From 2-12-FULL-42-15 sp964196565 (GTDB lineage Bacteria; Pseudomonadota; Gammaproteobacteria; Coxiellales; Coxiellaceae), in the NCBI GenBank assembly GCA_964196565.1, contig CAXMUH010000098.1, positions 1 through 17,500 on the forward strand: a stretch of DNA of 17,500 nucleotides. The letters run 5' to 3'. Both the position numbers and the translations under genes were made by a program. Position 1 is the stretch's first letter; the number at the start of each line of letters is the position of its first letter. Under the pieces are notes generated by a model. That model ran no database searches. It was not told the origin of the DNA and worked only from the letters and a program-made list of their open reading frames with translations. Shown here piece by piece: positions 13,961 to 17,500 of this stretch.

Positions 13961-14521
13961 CTAGCCGGTGCCGCCGCCACCAAAAGAACCGCCGCCACTA
14001 AATTTTGCTTTGGCGTCTTGATCAGAAGATTCATCTTTCTTTAATTTCACAACGGTGCTGCTATGCTTTTTGGTACCGCCACCACCAAAGGACCCCACTA
14101 CGGATGCATGCGCGCTCCCGCCGCCACTAACAGAACCTCCGCCAGATGCGTGCGATGTGCCACCGCCACTAAAAGAGCCTCCGCCAGATGAATGCGAAGT
14201 ACCACCGCCACTAAAAGAGCCTCCTCCTGATGAATGCGAAGTACCACCACCACTAAAAGAACCTCCGCCAGATGCGTGGTGCGATGTGCCGCCACCACTA
14301 AATCTGCCACCATCCCATGGATAAGAATGATGACGGTGATGATGGTGATGACTATAGCTGGGGTAATAATCCTGTGATGTATAGTAGCCTGAAGTCGAAT
14401 AATATCCATCATCACTATTGCTGCTATAGCCTTCGTCATAAACCGCACCGCAGCCACTCAGACCAACTGCACCAGCCACTAATATACCTGCCAAACCTAT
14501 CGTACGAATTGATTTTATCAT
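13961..14521 (-). CDS. Gly/Ser/His-rich repeat lipoprotein
   Basis: 186 residues, not recognised. The signal sequence MIKSIRTIGLAGILVAGAVGLSGC ends in an LSGC lipobox, so it should be lipidated and face the periplasm or surface. Residues about 25-55 are Tyr/Ser/Asp-rich, then a poly-His run (HHHHHRHH) that could bind metal. Next come tandem 14-residue repeats of the type GGGSFSGGGTSHSS, about four close copies plus diverged ones. The tail is charged (KLKKDESSDQDAKAKF) and ends in GGGSFGGGGTG. AGAGAGAAG precedes the ATG. Its stop lies at the edge of REPIN-like element 3, and a matching element lies just upstream of its start, so the gene is bracketed by direct repeats. Low complexity precludes a functional call. 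Confidence 0.8.
   Translation of the reverse strand: MIKSIRTIGLAGILVAGAVGLSGCGAVYDEGYSSNSDDGYYSTSGYYTSQDYYPSYSHHHHHRHHSYPWDGGRFSGGGTSHHASGGGSFSGGGTSHSSGGGSFSGGGTSHSSGGGSFSGGGTSHASGGGSVSGGGSAHASVVGSFGGGGTKKHSSTVVKLKKDESSDQDAKAKFSGGGSFGGGGTG
14118..14288. repeat. 42-bp in-frame tandem repeat array
   Basis: Units of 42 bp at 14118-14159, 14160-14201 and 14202-14243, plus a 45-bp unit at 14244-14288, encode 14- or 15-residue Gly/Ser/Thr/His repeats of the lipoprotein. Units differ mainly at synonymous sites, and every change keeps the frame. Copy number is likely to vary between strains. Confidence 0.9.
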
Positions 14522-14565
14522 TTTACTTCTCTCTAGTTATACCCAGCGCACATGACTGTTAAGGC

Positions 14566-14658
14566 GTAGCCCGGACAAAAATTTATTTTTGGCCGGGAAT
14601 AAAACATGAATCCAGCTAAGGCTTGATGCTTCCTGGCCGGCTATGCCGTCCAGGCTAC
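14566..14658. repeat. REPIN-like element 4
   Basis: This 93-bp unit has a left half (14566-14598) identical to that of element 3 for 33 bases. The right hairpin is CCTGGCCGGC-TAT-GCCGTCCAGG-CTAC (14632-14658), again with C opposite T at the conserved mismatch. The similarity with element 3 continues outside the unit: TATACCCAG(C/T)GC lies 27-28 bases before the GTAG in both (13841 and 14538). The copied segment is therefore larger than the REPIN itself. Confidence 0.9.
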
Positions 14659-14706
14659 TTCAAATGGTGCCAGAAACACACCTAGTTTCTAACCGGTCTG
14701 AGTATA

Positions 14707-15138
14707 TTAACCGCAATTAGGCGCAACTTCACTAGATCCATCTTGGTTGTATTGAATGCAGTTATGAGAATAAACATTATAAAATGTTTGCGTATTTGCT
14801 ACTGTAACAGTCCGAGCATAACTATTATAAATATTATAATCGATGCCTTTCATGCTTCCAGGATCTACTGTTACGTTTTCTCCGTTACCATCACTCATTA
14901 CAACAGCAACATTAATTTCATGCTTTGAGAAATTACCAACAGTGATATGAAAAGCTGGATCATTATTAGATGTCGCTAAAGCAAATGACTTAAGACTCAA
15001 TGTTGTGGCACCTGCTGGAAGTTTTACGCTAGGTTGATTGGTAAAGTGTCCCTTTACCGCAGTGGCCGCTACCGCACTTGCACTGAGTGCAATCAAACCA
15101 GCCACTAAAATTGTTTTGCACGCGTTGATTTTATTCAT
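14707..15138 (-). CDS. small secreted orphan protein
   Basis: 143 residues, not recognised. The first 24-27 residues (MNKINACKTILVAGLIALSA then SAVAATA) form a Sec signal peptide with an AVA or ATA cleavage site and no lipobox Cys. The mature protein of about 118 residues is beta-rich and Asn/Thr/Val-rich (FHITVGNFSKHEINVAVVMSD), and its last 20 residues hold two cysteines (HNCIQ and PNCG) that could form a disulfide after export. An AGAGG SD precedes the ATG, and TATAAT is present on the minus strand at 15159-15154 but very close to the start. It is one of a run of envelope or secreted proteins here. Function unknown. Confidence 0.75.
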   Translation of the reverse strand: MNKINACKTILVAGLIALSASAVAATAVKGHFTNQPSVKLPAGATTLSLKSFALATSNNDPAFHITVGNFSKHEINVAVVMSDGNGENVTVDPGSMKGIDYNIYNSYARTVTVANTQTFYNVYSHNCIQYNQDGSSEVAPNCG

Positions 15139-15504
15139 GATATACCTCTTTTAATTATAATTTTTAACTTAAATAATTTACACAAACTACTTGTAGAAAC
15201 ACAGCATAACCTAGCTCTGTAACTGAAATATGAACACGGATATCTTTATGTAAATAAGTTGTAATAACCGTACTTACAAACTCAACAATAAGTATTCTTA
15301 TAAAAATACTACACAAATATATGCCAGGCTAAAGCTAAAATTATCTCATATTTTGGAGCTTCTTGAAGCACATGCGTTAAGATAATGAAAATTTAAGCAT
15401 GTGGCGCAAAAAAGTGTCAATCACTTGATAAAATACCTTTTTTTATTTCTAGGTTAGTACATAGTATTGAAATTAGTTATATTTATCGGTAAGATGACTG
15501 CACT
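15139..15504. other. AT-rich divergent intergenic region, 366 bp
   Basis: No ORF or REP unit is seen. It separates the divergent genes at 14707 and 15505. It contains a GCTTC-TT-GAAGC dyad (about 15358-15369) and an imperfect inverted repeat CACATGC-G-TTAA / TTAAGCATGTG (15369-15380 and 15393-15403). It also has the 16-base word AAAATACCTTTTTTTA (about 15429-15444), which also occurs at about 12659-12674 upstream of the coiled-coil gene. TTGAAA (15467-15472) with TAAGAT (15490-15495, 17-bp spacer) is a possible promoter for the downstream gene, but it lies too close to the start to be convincing. Confidence 0.5.
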
Positions 15505-15783
15505 ATGAAAAAATCACTACAATTAATAATTATTGGGGCGACTGTTGTGGGCTTAAGTGCCTGCGATGCGGAATACTCAAATGCGCAACACTCAAATGCG
15601 GATAACCAAGCGGCTCTTTCTAGCGGTAATGGTAATACCCATGTAGGCTATTACAGTCCACCTCCACTAAGACGTGTGCGCGCTCGTGAAACGTTTCGTG
15701 ACGTTGGCAGACGAAAAAGCCGTTGGACTGCACAAAATTACCGACCCAAAGGCAAAAGCCACAGTAAGTTTGGTAATTCGTAA
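15505..15783 (+). CDS. small Arg-rich lipoprotein
   Basis: 92 residues, not recognised. MKKSLQLIIIGATVVGLSAC is a textbook lipoprotein signal with an LSAC lipobox. The mature part of about 73 residues starts acidic/Asn-rich with a short internal repeat (EYSNAQHSNADNQ), then has a Pro stretch (YYSPPPLRR) and a strongly basic tail (RVRARETFRDVGRRKSRW). Such a tail could bind peptidoglycan, LPS or nucleic acid; this is speculation. GGTAAGATGA upstream gives only a weak SD. An intrinsic terminator follows 41 bases after the stop, which supports a real, monocistronic gene. Confidence 0.75.
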   Translation: MKKSLQLIIIGATVVGLSACDAEYSNAQHSNADNQAALSSGNGNTHVGYYSPPPLRRVRARETFRDVGRRKSRWTAQNYRPKGKSHSKFGNS

Positions 15784-15824
15784 CCCATACTAACTACAAA
15801 ATGTGCCCATATTTTTTTCAACAA

Positions 15825-15851
15825 CTCGGCCGCAAGCGACCGAGATTTTTT
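15825..15851 (+). terminator. intrinsic terminator after the Arg-rich lipoprotein gene
   Basis: CTCGG-C-CG and CG-A-CCGAG form a stem with one internal mismatch around a CAAG loop (15825-15844), followed by A and six Ts (15846-15851). It lies between two converging genes and points in the plus direction. Confidence 0.75.
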
Positions 15852-15874
15852 CCGTTAAAAAAATAAGAGCGTGT

Positions 15875-17500
15875 TTAACCGCCAGCAGTTAAAGTTGGGA
15901 TAAACTGTAAGCTATCATCCACTGACTTTGTTTCAAGAGCACACGACGGCGTCGTCGTAAACAAGGCGGCCTTACTTCTAAAAGTGCTATATAATGTTTT
16001 AGACAAACCCTCTCGGGCATTGTCAGTAATCTTAATGCTGCTATACACCACATTTCGACCAAAATTACTCAAAAAAGACTTCATCAGATCATGAATCGCC
16101 CGCTTAATCGTCTTTAAAAAAGAAAACAAACCAGTCTCATTTATAGTAGGCATTGCTTCTGTTAGCGATTTTAACAGCTGAGCAGATTGATGAATCCGAT
16201 CACCTGAAAGATTTTCTTGAGCTCCATCACTCTCAATAATTTTTTTCATCTGTTGCAGCAGAAAGGCATTCTCCCTAAGCGCAGGGGCTTTATCAAAAAT
16301 GATTACTCGACTTGCAAGAAAAGTTTTAAGGTGATTAGCCTCTGCAATAGGTTCTGGAGCCTCCGCCTTATACTCTTGCTCCTGAACTTGTTTATCATCA
16401 GCGACGGGTAACTTTTTGGCTTCCGCCGCTTGTAAAGTTTGCTCAATTTCAGCTCGCAGAGAAAAAGACTTACCCATTCCCGGCTCAAAATAGAGCTCTG
16501 TCGCTTCACTCTTTGGAGCTTGCTGTTTTGCCGCAAATGATTTCAAGTAGCCCAGCAAGGTATCAACCTGAAAAGGGTATTTAGATAACAAATTTGCTTC
16601 TTCAAACTTCGGATCATAAGGGATACCTTTTGCCGCCTGCTTACACCATTCATCCAACTGATAAATATCAAATGCACTAAATTTATAGGTATTATTTATA
16701 ATTTGCTGTTTAACTTGACCGATAATCATTTTAAAGTAATCAAAATCTCGGGGATTCAAATTTGGATTTTTTTCTACGGCACTTAACCAACGCTCAATTT
16801 CCACCAACCTATATAACACCAAAACACATCGACGTATTTTATTCACAGCTTGTGTGTTTTCTAAACTTGGGTCACATAGAGCTTCGATGACCTTACTAAC
16901 ACTATTTAATACTTGGTTTATTCCTTTATTGGGACCTATACGAGAGTCAAATCGCTTAACCAAATCATGCTTAATGTCGCCGATGTCATTTAGACTTCTC
17001 TCTATCCAATCACAAGATGAAACTATATTCACATTTTCCTGTGTAAAATCAACAGCTATGCTTTCTAGAAATAATTTTTCAATTTCACGCTCTTTTTCTT
17101 CACCTTCATACCATGCTTCTATGTTCTTTAATGCAAACGAACGATGCTCAGAAAGATAACGACTCTTATCACCAAGCCTCTCTGTGTTTTTTTGAATAAA
17201 ATCCTTCAGTCGAGCACGACGAACTTTTGTTAACTTACTCGCCACCTTTTTCAACCGATTCTCTGCTGGCGATATAGAAGCAATCGCAGTCGCAACCTGT
17301 TCCACTAACCTTTTGGTCGCAGCAGTCCGGCATTGAAACAGTTGAGTATTTTCGATTGGAATATTACGATCTTTAAGATATAGGGCGTATTCAAGCAAAT
17401 TTTGATTTTCATACTGCTTGTCGTCGACATCAACCCCTTTTGATTGTAAACGGTTTAATGCCAAATCAATATGATTGGAAAGATTTCCCCTTAACTCAGC
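15875..17500 (-). CDS. large helical orphan protein with an ankyrin-like N-terminal remnant (5' end outside window)
   Basis: The frame is open from the stop at 15875 to the window edge (541 residues), so the gene continues beyond 17500. A TTG at 17464 is merely the first possible start in view and need not be used. The first visible residues, NHIDLALNRLQSKGVDVDDKQ...NLLEYALYLKDRNI, fit one ankyrin repeat (HxxLALxLLxxGADVNxxD...TPLxxAxxxxxxxI). This suggests more repeats upstream. The rest is mainly charged helix (for example RLKKVASKLTKVRRARLKDF and AEIEQTLQAAEAKKLPVADD) with an Ala/Glu-rich linker near residue 370, and no transmembrane segment. The end is FIPTLTAGG. Ankyrin plus helical architecture in a Legionellales-like genome suggests a host-directed effector, which is an inference. 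No catalytic motif is recognised. Confidence 0.7.
   Translation of the reverse strand, partial: AELRGNLSNHIDLALNRLQSKGVDVDDKQYENQNLLEYALYLKDRNIPIENTQLFQCRTAATKRLVEQVATAIASISPAENRLKKVASKLTKVRRARLKDFIQKNTERLGDKSRYLSEHRSFALKNIEAWYEGEEKEREIEKLFLESIAVDFTQENVNIVSSCDWIERSLNDIGDIKHDLVKRFDSRIGPNKGINQVLNSVSKVIEALCDPSLENTQAVNKIRRCVLVLYRLVEIERWLSAVEKNPNLNPRDFDYFKMIIGQVKQQIINNTYKFSAFDIYQLDEWCKQAAKGIPYDPKFEEANLLSKYPFQVDTLLGYLKSFAAKQQAPKSEATELYFEPGMGKSFSLRAEIEQTLQAAEAKKLPVADDKQVQEQEYKAEAPEPIAEANHLKTFLASRVIIFDKAPALRENAFLLQQMKKIIESDGAQENLSGDRIHQSAQLLKSLTEAMPTINETGLFSFLKTIKRAIHDLMKSFLSNFGRNVVYSSIKITDNAREGLSKTLYSTFRSKAALFTTTPSCALETKSVDDSLQFIPTLTAGG

Noticed and set aside
14055..14324. Plus-strand open frame encoding a Pro-rich repeat protein (PPPLKEPPPDE type)
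   Set aside because: It is the antisense shadow of the Gly/Ser repeat in the lipoprotein gene; it has no SD and its pattern follows entirely from the 42-bp repeat.
16480..16510. Possible Walker A in the large helical protein (EPGMGKS)
   Set aside because: The first Gly/Ala required four residues before GKS is absent, and no Walker B follows.

Overview
The window looks like a chromosomal segment of a gammaproteobacterium, probably of the Legionellales (Coxiella/Legionella/Berkiella-like). This is inferred from the order murJ-ribF-ileS-lspA with rpsT divergent and rplU-rpmA-obgE next to ispB, from modest GC content, from the many orphan lipoprotein and secreted genes, and from an ankyrin-like fragment at the right end. 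No 16S gene or other species marker is present.

Positions 1-830 hold the tail of a LuxR-type regulator, a small orphan membrane or lipoprotein gene, and a stretch of palindromic and 26-bp tandem repeats. Positions 831-7780 (minus strand) form a conserved housekeeping block: murJ (lipid II flippase), ribF (FMN/FAD synthesis), ileS and lspA (signal peptidase II). A DUF2807-like lipoprotein gene sits between ribF and ileS, where those two are usually adjacent. rpsT diverges from murJ. obgE, rpmA and rplU follow on the minus strand, with a good intrinsic terminator between rpmA and obgE. ispB diverges from rplU, and a tRNA-Pro(CGG) gene follows ispB.

Positions 11598-17500 are accessory in character: a Rossmann/methyltransferase-like orphan, a coiled-coil orphan, a Gly/Ser-repeat lipoprotein, a small secreted protein, a small Arg-rich lipoprotein, and a long, mainly helical protein that runs off the right edge and begins, as far as visible, with an ankyrin-like repeat.

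The most striking feature is a family of REP-like palindromes. Each begins with GTAG followed by an imperfect hairpin whose arms begin CC(C/T)GG, and almost all full copies carry the same unpaired position (A opposite G at arm position 6). About twelve GTAGCC(C/T)GG heads occur in 17.5 kb. Several are paired in inverted orientation as REPIN/BIME-like units of about 90-120 bp, mainly in 3' intergenic spaces. Two near-identical units in direct orientation bracket the Gly/Ser lipoprotein gene. No transposase is in the window; a RAYT-type enzyme elsewhere in the genome is the natural hypothesis.
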